A DNA stretch of 64,000 nucleotides from Hippopus hippopus (lineage: Eukaryota > Mollusca > Bivalvia > Cardiida > Cardiidae): the NCBI GenBank assembly GCA_946811185.2, contig OX328102.1, positions 51,127,619-51,191,618 on the forward strand, given 5' to 3'. The notes under the pieces were generated by a model. It saw only the letters and a program-made list of their open reading frames with translations, was not told the DNA's origin and ran no database searches. The position numbers were made by a program, and so were the translations under genes. Positions 37,106 through 51,026 of this stretch are shown in pieces. The stretch's first letter is position 1; every line of letters starts with the position of its first letter.

Positions 37106-39313
37106 AGTAGCCATTTGATTTTGAACATTTCCATTTCTTGTTTACGCAATAAAATCTGCATTTGTGGTCTGATTTTCATGAAACTTGTATAGTTGCTTTG
37201 TATCATCAACAGCTTGAAACCTGTTGATTTTGAAAATCTCCTACAAACAGTACGGGAAAAGTGACCATTTGAATTAGCAAATTTCCATTTCTTATTTAGA
37301 CAATAAAGTCTGCATTTGTGGTCAGATTTTCATGAAACCTCCACAGTTGCTTTGTATGATCAACAGCTTGAACCTTATTGATTTTTGAAAAAGAAATAAA
37401 AAACAGTATTGGAAAAGTAGCCATTTGAAAGTTAAAATTTCCATTTCATATTTAGGCTATAATGTCTGCTTTAGTGGTCAGATTTTCAGGAAACTTGCAT
37501 AGTTGCTTTCTATCATCAACAGCTTAAACGCTATTGATTTTGAAAAAACATCCAACGAACAGTACAGGAAAAGAAGCCATTTGATATTGCAAATGTCCAT
37601 TTCTTGTTTATGCAATAAAGTCTGCATTTGTAGTCAGAATTTTATGAAACTTGAACGGTTGCTTTGTATCATCAACAGCTTGAATCATATTGATTTGGAA
37701 AAATCCAACAAACAGTACGGAAAAAGTAGCCATAATAAAGTCTGCATTTGTAGTCAGATTCGCATGAACCTTGCACAGTTGCTTTGTGTCATCAACAGCT
37801 TGAACGCTATTAATTTTGAAATTAATCTAAAAGTCAGTACTGGAAAAGCAACCGTTTGAAGTTGCAAATTTATATTACTTCTTTACGCAATAAAGTCGGC
37901 ATTTGTTGTCAGATTTTCATGAAATTTGCACAGTTGCTTTCTATCATCAACAGCTTGAACGTTATTGATTTTGAAATAAATCTAACAGACAATACTGGAA
38001 AAGCAGCCATTTGAATTTGCAAATTTACATTTTTTCTTTACGCAATAAAGTCTGCATTTGTAATCAGATTTTCAGGAAACTTACACAGTTGCATTGTATC
38101 ATCAACAGCTTGAAGACTATTGATTTTGAAATAAATCTAACAAACACTACTGGAAAATTAGCCATTTGAATTTGCAAATTTCCATTTCTTGTTTATGGAA
38201 TAAAGTCTGCATTTCTAGTCAGATTTTCATGAAACTTCTACAGTTGCTTTGTAATATCAACAGATTGAACCGTATTGATTGAAAAAGAAAAGAAAAAGAC
38301 AGAAATGATGCGGGAAAAGTAGCCATTTGAACTTGCAAATTTCCATTTCGTGTTTACGCAATAAAATCTGCATTTGTACTCAGATTTTCATGAAACTTGC
38401 ATAGGTGCTTTGTATCATCAACAGCTTAAATCCTATTGATTTTGAAAAATATCCAAGAAAGAGTATGTAAAAAGTAGCCATTTGAAGTTCAAAATATCCA
38501 TTTTTTTTTTACGCAATAAAGTTTGCATTTGTAGTCAGATTTTCATGAAACTTGCACAGTTGCTTTCTATCATCAACAACTTGAACGCTATTGATTTTGA
38601 AATATATCTAACAAACAATGTTGTAAAAGTAGCCATTTGAATTTGCAAATTTCCATTTCTTGTTTACTCAATAAAGTCTGCATTTGTAGTCAGATTTTCA
38701 TGAAACTTGTGTAGGTGCTTTGTATGATCAACAGCTTGAACACTATTGATTTTAAAAAACATCCAACGAAGAGTACGGTAAAAAGTATCCATTTGATTTT
38801 GAAAATTTTCATTTCTTGTTTACGCAATAAAGTCTGCATTTGTATTCAGATTTTCATGAAACTTGTATAGCTGCTTTGTATCATCAACAGCTTGAACCCT
38901 ATTGATTTTGACAAAAAAATCCCATAATTAGTACGGGAATAGTACTAAATCTAACAAACAGTATTGAAAAAGTAGCTATTTGATATTGCAAACTTCCATA
39001 TCTTGTTTACGCAATCAAGTCTGTACTTGTAGTCAGATTTCCATGAAACTTCCACGGTTGCTTTGTATCATCGACAGTTTTAACAGTATCGATTAAGACA
39101 AAAAAAATGCAACATACAGTATTAGAAAAGTAGCCATATCAAGGTGAAAACTTCCATTTCCTGCTTACGCAATAAAGTCGGAATTTGTGGTCAGATTTTT
39201 ATGAAACTTCTACAGTTCCTTTGCATGATCAACAGCTTGATCACTATTGATTTAAAAAAAAACACACACACACGCACACACAAATAGTACAGGAAAAGTA
39301 CCCATTTGAAGTT
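37106..39313 (+). repeat. Satellite family A, block 14
   Basis: About 14 A units with no MITE. The shortened unit is at about 37735 and reads AATAAAGTCTGC, where 31935 and 41175 read AATAACATACGC. Near 38945 a unit is fused (GTACTAAATCTAACAAACAG). The block ends in an A run plus (CA)n (39254-39282), interrupted by one CG. Confidence 0.93.
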
Positions 39314-40554
39314 ATATTCCGGACAAGCACTAAATGCTGTAAAAATGACGATGAAAGGGAAATAACTGAAAGACAGCAAAAGGTAAGGTTACAATTCTTG
39401 CGCACTGCACTTCCAAATATTGCAACAAATAAGCATACCATATTTCACGTCATTTCTACTTAAGATGACAAAGTTATTCTCTGGACAAGTCAAGAAATGC
39501 TATAAAAATGAACATCAAAGGGGAATAACTCAAAATTCGTACTAGGAAGTGTTATGACTGCACTCCGTAATTTTTCAACAATCATGCATACCAAATTTGA
39601 AGATGTTTAGACTAGAGATGGCAAAGTTATATTCCTGACAAGCAGAAAATGCTGTAAAAATGACGATCAAAGGGAAATAACTCAAAGACAGCATGAGGTA
39701 GAGTTATGGCTCTTTCGCACTGCACTCCATATTATTACAACAAACACAAATGCAGAGTTTCAAGTTCAATCGGACTGGAGATGATAAAGTTAAGCTCCGG
39801 ACAAAGAACTGGACTGTAAAAATGAAGATGAAAGTCGAATTACTCACAATCCGAGCTAGGTAGAGTTATTGTTCTTGCACATTGTACTCCGTAATATGGC
39901 AACAAACATGCATACCAAGTTTGAAGTCTTTCTGACTTGAGATGACAAAGTTATATTCCGGACAAGCACTAAATGCTGTAAAAAAGAAGATCAAAGGGAA
40001 ATAACTCAAAGACAGCACGAGGTAGGGTTACAATTCTTGCGCACTGCACTTCCAAATATTTGCAACAAATAAGCATACCATATTTCAAGTCCTTCCTTCT
40101 TAAGATGACAAAGTTATGCCCCGGACAAGCAAGAAATGCTATAAAAATGAACATCAAAGAGGGAAAAACTTAAAATTCGTGCTAGGAAGAGTTATGGTTA
40201 TTGTGCACTCCACTCCGTAATTTTTCAACAATCATGCATACCAAATTTGAAGATGTTTAGACTAGAGATGGCAAAGTTATATTCCGGACAAGCAGAAAAT
40301 GCTGTAAAAATGACGATCAAAGGGAAATAACTCAAAGACAGCATAAGGTAGAGTTATGGTTCTTTCTCACTGCACTCCGTATTATTACAACAAACACAAA
40401 TGCAGAGTTTCAAGTCAATCGGACTGGAGATGACAAAGTTATGCTCCGGACAAAGAACTGGGCGCCGTCCGCCTGCCCGCCGAAAGCCCGCCTGGTCGCC
40501 CGTACGCCATCGGCGATCCCATAATACGTCCCGAATTCGACGGCCATATAAAAA
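39314..40554 (+). repeat. Satellite family B, block 7 (7 units plus tail)
   Basis: 1241 bp, same unit order and length as block 6. The tail (from about 40458) reads GGCGATCCC where most copies have GGTGATCCC. Confidence 0.92.
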
Positions 40555-43500
40555 AGTAGCCATTAGAATTTGAACATTTTCATTTCTTGTTCACGCAATA
40601 AAGTCTGCACTTGTGGTCTGATTTTCATGAAACTTGTATAGTTGCTTTGTATCATCAACGGCTTGAAACCTATTGATTTTGAAAATCTCCTACAAACAGT
40701 ACGGGAAAAGTAACCATTTGAATTAGCAAATTTCCATTTCTTATTTAGACAATAAAGTCTGCATTTGTGGTCAGATTTTCATGAAACTTCCACAGTTGCT
40801 TTGTATGATCAACAGCTTGAACCTTATTGATTTTGAAAAAGAAATAAAAAACAGTATTGGAAAAGTAGCCATTTGAAAGTTAAAATTTCCATTTCATATT
40901 TAGGCTATAATGTCTGCTTTAGTGGTCAGATTTTCAGGAAACTTGCATAGTTGCTTTCTATCATCAACAGCTTAAACGCTATTGATTTTGAAAAAACATC
41001 CAACGAACAGTACAGGAAAAGAAGCCATTTGATATTGCAAATGTCCATTTCTTGTTTATGCAATAAAGTCTGCATTTGTAGTCAGAATTTTATGAAACTT
41101 GAACGGTTGCTTTGTATCATGAACAGCTTGAATCATATTGATTTGGAAAAATCCAACAAACAGTACGGAAAAAGTAGCCATAATAACATACGCATTTGTA
41201 GTCGGATTCGCATGAACCTGGCACAGTTGATTTGTGTTATCAACAGCTTGAACTCTATTAATTTTGAAATTAATCTAAAAGACAGTACTGGAAAAGCAGC
41301 CATTTGAAGTTGCAAATTTATATTACTTCTTTACGCAATAAAGTCGGCATTTGTGGTCAGATTTTCATGAAATTTGCACAGTTGCTTTCTATCATCAACA
41401 GCTTGAACGTTATTGATTTTGAAATAAATCTAACAGACAATACTGGAAAAGCAGCCATTTGAATTTGCAAATTTACATTTTTTCTTTACGCAATAAAGTC
41501 TGCATTTGCAATCAGATTTTCAGGAAACTTACACAGTTGCATTGTATCATCAACAGCTTGAAGACTATTGATTTTGAAATGAATCTAACAAACACTACTG
41601 GAAAAGTAGCCATTTGAATTTGCAAATTTCCATTTCTTGTTTATGGAATAAAGTCTACATTTGTAGTCAGATTTTCATGAAACTTCTACAGTTGCTTTGT
41701 AATTTCAACAGATTGAACCGTATTGATTGAAAAAAAAAAAAAAAAAAAAATAGAAATGGTGCGGGAAAAGTAGCCATTTGAACTTGCAAATTTCCATTTC
41801 GTGTTTACGCAATAAAATCTGCATTTGTAGTCAGATTTTTATGAAACTTGCACAGTTGCTTTGTATCATCAACAGCTTGAACCCTTATTGATTTTGAAAA
41901 AAATCCAACAAATCGTCTTGGAAAAGTAGCCATTTGAAGGATTTCCTTTTCTTGTTTACGCAATTAAGTCTGCATTTCTAGTCAGATTTTCATAAAACTT
42001 CTATAGTTGCTTTGTATCATCACAGCTTGAACGCTATTGATTAAGAAAAAATATTGCAACATACAGTATTGGAAAAGTAGCCATTTGAAGGTGAAAATTT
42101 CCATTTCTTGTTTATGCAATAAAGTCGGCATTTGTGGTCAGATTTTTATGAAACTTCTATAGTTCCTTTGTATGATCAACAGCTTGAGCACTATTGATTT
42201 TAAAAAAAGACATACAAATAGTACAGGAAAAGTACTCATTTGAAGTTTCAAATTTCCAATTCTTGTTTACGCAATAAAGTCTGCATTTGTATTGAAATTT
42301 TCATGAAACTTTTATAGTTGCTTTGTATTATCAACAGCTTAAAGCCTATTGATTTTGAAAAAATACAACAAAAAGTATGGTAAAAGTAGCAATTTGAATT
42401 TGAAAACTTCCATTTCTTGTTTACGCAATAAAGTCTGCATTTGTGGTCAGATTTTCATGAAACTTGCACAGTTGCTTTGTATTATCGACAGCTTGAACGC
42501 TATCGATTAAGAAAAAATATTGCAACATACAGTATTGGAAAAGTAGCCATTTCAAGGTGAAATTTTCCATTTCTTGTTTACGCAATAAAGTCGGCATTTG
42601 TGGTCAGATTTTTATGAAACTTCTATAGTTCCTTTGTATGATCAACAGCTTGAGCACTATTGATTTTAAAAAAAGACATACAAATAGTACAGGAAAAGTA
42701 CCCATTTGAAATTTCAAATTTCCAATTCTTGTTTACGCAATAAAGTCTGCATTTGTATTGAAATTTTCATGAAACTTTTATAGTTGCTTTGTATTATCAA
42801 CAGCTTAAAGCCTATTGATTTTGAAAAAAATCCAACAAAAAGTGTGGTAAAAGTAGCCATTTGAATTTGAAAACTTCCATTTCTTGTTTACGAAATAAAG
42901 TCTGCATTTGAACTCAGATTTTCATTAAACTTGCACAGTTGCTTTGTATCATCAACAGCTTAAATCCTATTGATTTTGAAAAATATCCAAGAAAGAGTAT
43001 GTAAAAAGTAGCCATTTGAAGTTGAAAATATCTATTTATTTTTTACGCAATAAAGTTTGCATTTGTAGTCAGATTTTCATGAAACTTGCACAGTTGCTTT
43101 CTATCATCAACAACTTCAACGCTGTCGATTTTGACATATATCTAACAAACAATGTTGGAAAAGTAGCCATTTGAATTTGCAAATTTCCATTTCTTGTTTA
43201 CTCAATAAAGTCTGCATTTGTAGTCAGATTTTTATGAAACTTTTGTAGGTGCTTTGTATGATCAACAGCTAGAACCCATTGATTTTGAAAAACATCCAAC
43301 GAAGAGTACGGTAAAAAGTAGCCATTTTAATTTGAAAATGTCCATTTCTTGTTTACGCAATAAAGTCTGCATTTGTATTCAGATTTTCATGAAACTTGTA
43401 TGGCTGCTTTGTATCATCAACAACTTGAAACCTATTGATTTTGACAAAAAAATCCCATAATTAGTACGGGAAAAGTACCCGTTAGAAGTTGAAAATTTCC

Positions 43501-44038
43501 ATTTCTTTTTTACGCAATATAATCTGCATTTGTGGTCAACTTTTCATGAAACTTGTATAGTTGCTTTGTATCATCAACACCTTGAACCCTGTACATATCG
43601 AAAAAAATCCAACAAACAGTACGGGAAAACTAGCCATTTATCATGTATCATCAACGTCTTGAACCCTATTGATTTCGAATTAAATCTAACAAACAGTATT
43701 GAAAAAGTAGCTATTTGATATTGCAAACTTCCATTTCTTGTTTACGCAATCAAGTCTGTACTTGTAGTCAGATTTCCATGAAACTTCCACAGTTGCTTTG
43801 TATCATCGACAGTTTTAACAAAAAAATGCAACATACAGTATTAGAAAAGAAGCCATATCAATTTGAAAACTTCCATTTCTTGCTTACGCAATAAAGTCGG
43901 AATTTGTGGTCAGATTTTTATGAAACTTCTACAGTCCCTTTGTATGATCAACAGCTTGATCACTATTGATTTAAAAAAAAAAAAAAAAAAAAAAACACAC
44001 ACACACAACTAGTACAGGAAAAGTATCCATTTGAAGTT
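40555..44038 (+). repeat. Satellite family A, block 15
   Basis: About 22 A units without a MITE. It contains the shortened unit near 41175, a 21-base A run at 41730-41750, and a direct duplication of a three-unit segment (~42030 and ~42496, 466 bp apart). It ends in poly(A)23 plus (CA)n at 43973-44007. Confidence 0.93.
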
Positions 44039-45279
44039 ATATTCCGGACAAGCACTAAATGCTGTAAAAATGGCGATGAAAGGGAAATAACTCAAAGACA
44101 GCAAAAGGTAAGGTTACAATTCTTGCGCACTGCACTTCCAAATATTGCAACAAATAAGCATACCATATTTTACGTCATTTCTACTTAAGATGACAAAGTT
44201 ATTCTCCGGATAAGTCAAGAAATGCTATAAAAATGAACATCAAAGGTGGAATAACTCAAAATTCGTACTAGGAAGTGTTATGACTGCACTCCGTTATTTT
44301 TCAACAATCATGCATACCAAATTTGAAGATGTTTAGACTAGAGATGGCAAAGTTATATTCCTGACAAGCAGAAAATGCTGTAAAAATGACGATCAAAGGG
44401 AAATAACTCAAAGACAGCATGAGGTAGAGTTATGGCTCTTTCGCACTGCACTCCATATTATTGCAACAAACACAAATGCAGAGTTTCAAGTTCAATCGGA
44501 CTGGAGATGATAAAGTTAAGCTCCGGACAAAGAACTGGACTGTAAAAATGAAGATGAAAGTCGAATTACTCACAATCCGAGCTAGGTAGAGTTATTGTTC
44601 TTGCACACTGTACTCCGTAATATGGCAACAAACATGCATACCAAGTTTGAAGTCTTTCTGACTTGAGATGACAAAGTTATATTCCGGACAAGCACTAAAT
44701 GCTGTAAAAAAGAAGATCAAAGGGAAATAACTCAAAGACAGCACGAGGTAGGGTTACAATTCTTGCGCACTGCAATTCCAAATATTGCAACAAATAAGCA
44801 TTCCATATTTCAAGTCCTTCCTACTTAAGACGACAAAGTTATGCCCCGTACAAGCAAGAAATGCTATAAAAATGAACATCAAAGAGGGAAAAACTTAAAA
44901 TTCGTGCTAGAAAGAGTTATGGTTATTGTGCACTCCACTCCGTAATTTTTCAACAACCATGCATACCAAATTTGAAGATGTTCAGACTAGAGATGGCAAA
45001 GTTATATTCCGGACAAGCAGAAAATGCTGTAAAAATGACGGTCAAAGGGAAATAACTCAAAGACAGCACGAGGTACAATTATGGTTCTTTCTCACTGCAC
45101 TCCGTATTATTACAACAAACACAAATGCAGAGTTTCAAGTCAATCGGACTGGAGATGACAAAGTTATGCTCCGGACAAAGAACTGGACGCCGCCCGCCTG
45201 CCCGCCAGAAGCACGCCTGGTCGCCCGTACGCCATCGGTGATCCCATAATACGTCCCGAATTCGACGGCCATATAAAAA
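44039..45279 (+). repeat. Satellite family B, block 8 (7 units plus tail)
   Basis: 1241 bp: i, ii, iii, iv, i, ii, iii and tail (from about 45183). The array resumes with GGTAGCC, where the other blocks have AGTAGCC. Confidence 0.92.
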
Positions 45280-47015
45280 GGTAGCCATTTGAATTTGAAC
45301 ATTTCCATTTCTTGTTTACGCAATAAAGTCTGCATTTGTGGTCTGATTTTCATGAAACTTGTATAGTAGCTTTGTATCATCAACAGCTTCAAACCTATTG
45401 ATTTTGAAAATCTCCTACAAACAGTACGGGAAAAGTAACCATTTGAATTAGCAAATTTCCATTTCTTATTTAGACAATAAAGTCTGCATTTGTAGTCAGA
45501 TTTTCATGAAACCTCCACAGTTGCTTTGTATGATCAACAGCTTGAACCTTATTGATTTTGAAAAAGAAATAAAAAACAGTATTGGAAAAGTAGCTATTTG
45601 AAAGTTAAAATTTCCATTTCATGTTTAGGCTATAATGTCTGCATTTATGGTCAGATTTTCAGGAAACTTGCATACTTGCTTTGTATCATCAACAGCTTAA
45701 AGACCATTGATTTTGAAATAAATCTAACAAACACTACTGGAAAAGTAGCCATTTGAATTTGCAAATTTCCATTTCTTGTTTATGGAATAAAGTCTGCATT
45801 TGTAGTCAGATTTTCATGAAACTTCTACAGTTGCTTTGTAATATCAACAGATTGATCCGTACTGAATGAAAAAAAAAAAAAACAGAAATGGTGCGGGAAA
45901 AGTAGCCATTTGAACTTGCAAATTTCCATTTCTTGTTTACGCCATAAAAATCTGCATTTGTTGTCAGATTTTTATGAAACTTGCACAGTTGCTTTGTATC
46001 ATCAACAGCTTGAACCCTTATTGAATTTGAAAAAAATCCAACAAACCATCTTGGAAAAGTAGCCATTTGAAGGATTTCCTTTTCTTGTTTACGCAATTAA
46101 GTCTGCATTTGTAGTCAGATTTTCATAAAACTTCTATAGTTGCTTTGTATCATCAAGGCTTGAACGCTATTGATTAAGAAAAAATATTGCAACATACAGT
46201 ATTGGAAAAGTAGCCATTTGAAGGTGAAAATTTCCATTTCTTGTTTACGCAATAAAGTCGGCATTCTTGGTCAGATTTTTATGAAACTTCTATAGTTCCT
46301 TTGTATGATCAACAGCTTGAACACTATTGATTTAAAAAAAAAACATACAAATAGTACAGGAAAAGTAGCCATTTGAAGTTCCAAATTTCCACTTTTTGTT
46401 TACGCAATAAAGTCTTCATTTGTATTCAGATTTTCATGAAACTTGTATAGCTGCTTTGTATCATCAACAGCTTGAACCCTATTGATTTTGACAAAAACAT
46501 CCCATAATTAGTACGGGAAAAGTACCCGTTTGAAGTTGAAAATTTCCATTTCTTGTTTACGCAATATAATCTGCATTTGTGGTCAGATTTTCATGAAACT
46601 TGCACAGTTGCTTTGTATCATCAACGGCTTGAACCCTATTGATTTGGAATTAAATCTAACAAACAGTATTGAAAAAGTAGCTATTTGATATTGCAAACTT
46701 CCATTTCTTGTTTACGCAATCAAGTCTGTACTTGTAGTCAGATTTCCATGAAAGTTCCACAGTTGCTTTGTATCATCGACAGTTTTAACGGTATCGCTTA
46801 AGACAAAAAAAATGCAACATACAGTATTAGAAAAGTAGCCATATCAAGGTGAAAACTTCCATTTCTTGTTTACGTAATAAAATCGGCATTTGTGGTCAGA
46901 TTTTTATGAAACTTCTACAGTTCCTTTGTATGATCAACAGCTTGATCACTATTGATTTAAAAAAAAAAAAAACACACACACACAAATAGTACAGGAAAAG
47001 TACCTATTTGAAGTT
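45280..47015 (+). repeat. Satellite family A, block 16
   Basis: The shortest complete A interval between B blocks, about 11 units, without a MITE. Unit types found in other intervals between about 45700 and 45720 are skipped (a fused CTTAAAGACCATTG unit), so several units have been deleted. It ends with an A run plus (CA)n (46959-46984). Confidence 0.93.
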
Positions 47016-48256
47016 CTATTCCGGACAAGCACTAAATGCTGTAAAAATGACGATGAAAGGGAAATAACTCAAAGACAGCACGAGGTAGGGTTACAATTCT
47101 TGCGCACTGCACTTCCAAATATTGCAACAAATAAGCATACCATATTTCACGTCATTTCTACTTAAGATGGCAAACTTATTCTCCGGACAAGAAAAGAAAT
47201 GCTATAAAAATGAACATCAAAGGGGGAATAGCTCAAAATTCGTCCTAGGAAGTGTTATGACTGCACTCCGTAATTTTTCAACAATCATGCATACCAAATT
47301 TGAAGATGTTTAGACTAGAGATGGCAAAGTTATATTCCTGACAAGCAGAAAATGCTGTAAAAATGACGATCAAAGGGAAATAACTCAAAGACAGCATGAG
47401 GTAGAGTTATGGCTCTTTCGCACTGCACTCCATATTATTGCAACAAACACAAATGCAGAGTTTCAAGTTCAATCGGACTGGAGATGATAAAGTTAAGCTC
47501 CGGACAAAGAGCTGGACTGTAAAAATGAAGATGAAAGTCGAATTACTCACAATCCGAGCTAGGTAGAGTTATTGTTCTTGCGCACTGTACTCCGTAATAT
47601 GGCAATAAACATGCATACCAAGTTTGAAGTCTTTCTGACTTGAGATGACAAAGTTATATTCCGGACAAGCACTAAATGCTGTAAAAAAGAAGATCAAAGG
47701 GAAATAACTCAAAGACAGCACGAGGTAGGGTTACAATTCTTGCGCACTGCAATTCCAAATATTGCAACAAATAAGCATACCATATTTCATGTCCTTCCTA
47801 CTTAAGATGGCAAAGTTATGCCCCGGACAAGCAAGAAATGCTATAAAAATGAACATCAAAGAGGGAAAAACTTAAAATTCGTGCTAGGAAGAGTTATGGT
47901 TATTGTGCACTCCACTCCGTAATTTTTCAACAATCATGCATACCAAATTTGAAGATGTTCAGACTAGAGATGGCAAAGTTATATTCCGGACAAGCAGAAA
48001 ATGCTGTAAAAATGACGGTCAAAGGGAAATAACTCAAAGACAGCATGAGGTAGAGTTATGGTTCTTTCGCACTGCACTCCGTATTATTACAACAAACACA
48101 AATGCAGAGTTTCAAGTCAATCGGACTGGAGATGACAAAGTTATGCTCCGGACAAAAAACTGGACGCCGCCCGCCAGCCCGCCGGAAGCCCGCCTGGTCG
48201 CCCGTACGCCATCGGCGATCCCATAATACGTCCCGAATTCGACGGCCATATAAAAA
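47016..48256 (+). repeat. Satellite family B, block 9 (7 units plus tail)
   Basis: 1241 bp, the same order as blocks 6-8. Block 8 and block 9 are especially close (spacing 2977 bp over this block). Confidence 0.92.
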
Positions 48257-50656
48257 AGTAGCCATTTGAATTTGAACATTTCCATTTTTTGTTTACGCAA
48301 TAAAGTCTGCATTTGTGGTCTGATTTTCATGAAACTTGTATCGTTGCTTTGTATCATCAACAGCTTGAAACCTATTGATTTTGAAAATCTCCTACAAACA
48401 GTACGGGAAAAGTAACCATTTGAATTAGCAAATTTCCATTTCTTATTTAGACAATAAAGTCTGCATTTGTGGTCAGATTTTCATGAAACTTCCATAGTTG
48501 CTTTGTATGATCAACAGCTTGAACCTTATTGATTTTGAAAAAGAAATAAAAAACAGTATTGGAAAAGTAGCTATTTGAAAGTTAAAATTTCCATTTCATG
48601 TTTAGGCTATAATGTCTGCATTAGTGGTCAGATTTTCAGGAAACTTGCATACTTGCTTTGTATCATCAACAGCTTAAACGTTATTGATTTTGAAAAACAT
48701 CCAACGAACAGTACAGGAAAAGAAGCCATTTGATATTGCAAATGTCCATTTCTTGTTTATGCAATAAAGTCTGCATTTGTAGTCAGAATTTTATGAAACT
48801 TGAACGGTTGCTTTGTATCATCAACAGCTTGAATCATATTGATTTGGAAAAATCCAACAAACAGTACGGAAAAAGTAGCCATTTGAAGATGAAAATATTC
48901 ATTTCTTGTTTACGCAATAAAGTCTGCATTTGTAGTCAGATTCGCATGAACCTTGCACAGTTGCTTTGTGTCATCAACAGCTTGAACGCTATTAATTTTG
49001 AAATTAATCTAAAAGACAGTACTGGAAAAGCAGCCATTTGAAGTTGCAAATTTACATTCCTTCTTTACGCAATAAAGTCGGCATTTGTGGTCAGATTTTC
49101 ATGAAATTTGCACAGTTGCTTTCTATCATCAACAGCTTGAACGCTATTGATTTTGAAATAAATCTAACAGACAGTACTGGAAAAGCAGCCATTTCAATTT
49201 CCAAATTTACATTTTTTCTTTACGCAATAAAGTCTGCATTTGTAATCAGATTTTCATGAAACTTACACAGTTGCATTGTATCATCAACAGCTTGAACACT
49301 ATTGATTTTTAAATAAATCTAACAAACACTACTGGAAAAGTAGTCATTTGACCTTGCAAATTTCCAATTCGTATTTACGCAATAAAGTCTCCATTTGTAG
49401 CCAGATTTTTATGACACTTGCACAGTTCCTTTGTATCAAACCGTCTTAGAAAAGTAGCCATTTGAAGGATTTCCTTTTCTTGTTTACGCAATTAAGTCTG
49501 CATTTGTAGTCAGATTTTCATAAAACTTGTATAGTTGCTTTGTATCATCACAGCTTGAACGCTATTGATTAAGAAAAAATATTGCAACATACAGTATTGG
49601 AAAAGTAGCCATTTGAAGGTGAAAATTTCCATTTCTTGTTTACGCAATAAAGTCGGCATTTGTGGTCAGATTTTTATGAAACTTCTATAGTTCCTTTGTA
49701 TGATCAACAGCTTGAACACTATTGATTTAAAAAAAAACATACAAATAGTACAGGAAAAGTACCCAGTTGAAGTTCCAAATTTCCACTTTTTGTTTACGCA
49801 ATAAAGTCTGCATTTGTAGTCAGATTTTCATGAAACTTGCACTGTTGCTTTGTATCATCGACAGCTTGAAGGCTATCGATTTAGGAAAAAAAATGCAACA
49901 TACAGTATTGGAAAAATAGCCATTTGAAGTTCCAAATTTACATAAATTCTTTAAGCAAGAAAGTCGTCATTTGTGGTTAGATTCTCATGAAATTTGCACA
50001 GTTGCTTTCTATCATCAACAGCTTAAAGCCTATTGATTTCGAAAAAAATCCAACAAAGAGTATGGTAAAAGTAGACATTTGAATTTGAAAATATCCATTT
50101 TTTGTTTACGCAATAAAGTTTGCATTTGTAGTCAGATTTTCATGAAACTTGCACAGTTGCTTTCTATCATCAACAACTTAAACGCTATTGATTTTGAAAT
50201 AAATCTAACAAACAGTGTTGGAAAAGTAGCCATTTGAATTTGCAAATTTCCATTTCTTGTTTACTCAATAAAGTCTGCATTTGTAGTCAGATTTTCATGA
50301 AACTTGTGTAGGTGCTTTGTATGATCAATAGCTAGAACCCATTGATTTTGAAAAATATCCAACGAAAGTCCGGTGAAAAGTAGCCATTTGAATTTGAAAA
50401 TTTCCATTTCTTGTTTACGCAATAAAGTCTGCATTTGTAGTTAGATTTTCATGAAACTTGCACATTTGCTTTGTATCATGAACAGCTTGAACCCTATTCC
50501 TTTTGAAAAAAAATCCAACAAACAGTACGGGAAAACTAGCCATTTGAAGTTGAAAATTTCCTTTTCTTGTTTATGCAATTTATTATGCATTTGTGGTCAG
50601 ATTTTTATGAACCTTGCACAGGTGCTTTGTATTATCAACAGCTTGAATCCTATTGA
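48257..50656 (+). repeat. Satellite family A, block 17
   Basis: About 15 A units. A shortened unit near 49434 (TTTGTATCAAACCGTCTTAG, loss of roughly 60 bp) recurs near 56245 and 63208. The sequence from about 49262 to 51230, with the MITE, is closely repeated at about 56074-58045. Confidence 0.93.
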
Positions 50657-51026
50657 TTAAGGTAGTTGACCCCTAACGCTTTTAGTGCAAAATGGAATAA
50701 AATTTCTTTGTAGTTGATAAATCAGGATTTATACTGATATAATAAATTTGCAGATTTTCAACCGACCAGAAATTCCTTTGATGTATATCTTGAAATTATT
50801 TGTTGATACTTTTGTTAGTCTCTAGAGAAGGGAGGTAATTATTATCTCCCTTTGTTATGAGAATATAGTGGTTTTAGATTTATAATTGATAAGTCTTTAT
50901 AGGAAGAAAAGAAAAAAGTGGCTCGGTTAAAGTTGTACAATAATACGCACTTTTAATCATAGCAAATTTTGTAGGATAATATTATAGGGGAAATAGCTGT
51001 TTTCTATTACGGGTTCACTACCTTAA
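50657..51026 (+). mobile_element. MITE copy 8 with TTAA target duplication
   Basis: TTAA at 50657-50660 and 51023-51026; element 50661-51022, 362 bp. The left flank is changed: CTATTGATTAAGG in place of GATTTTCAATTAAGG, so a few bases next to the left TTAA are lost. Copy 9 has the same change. Confidence 0.83.
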
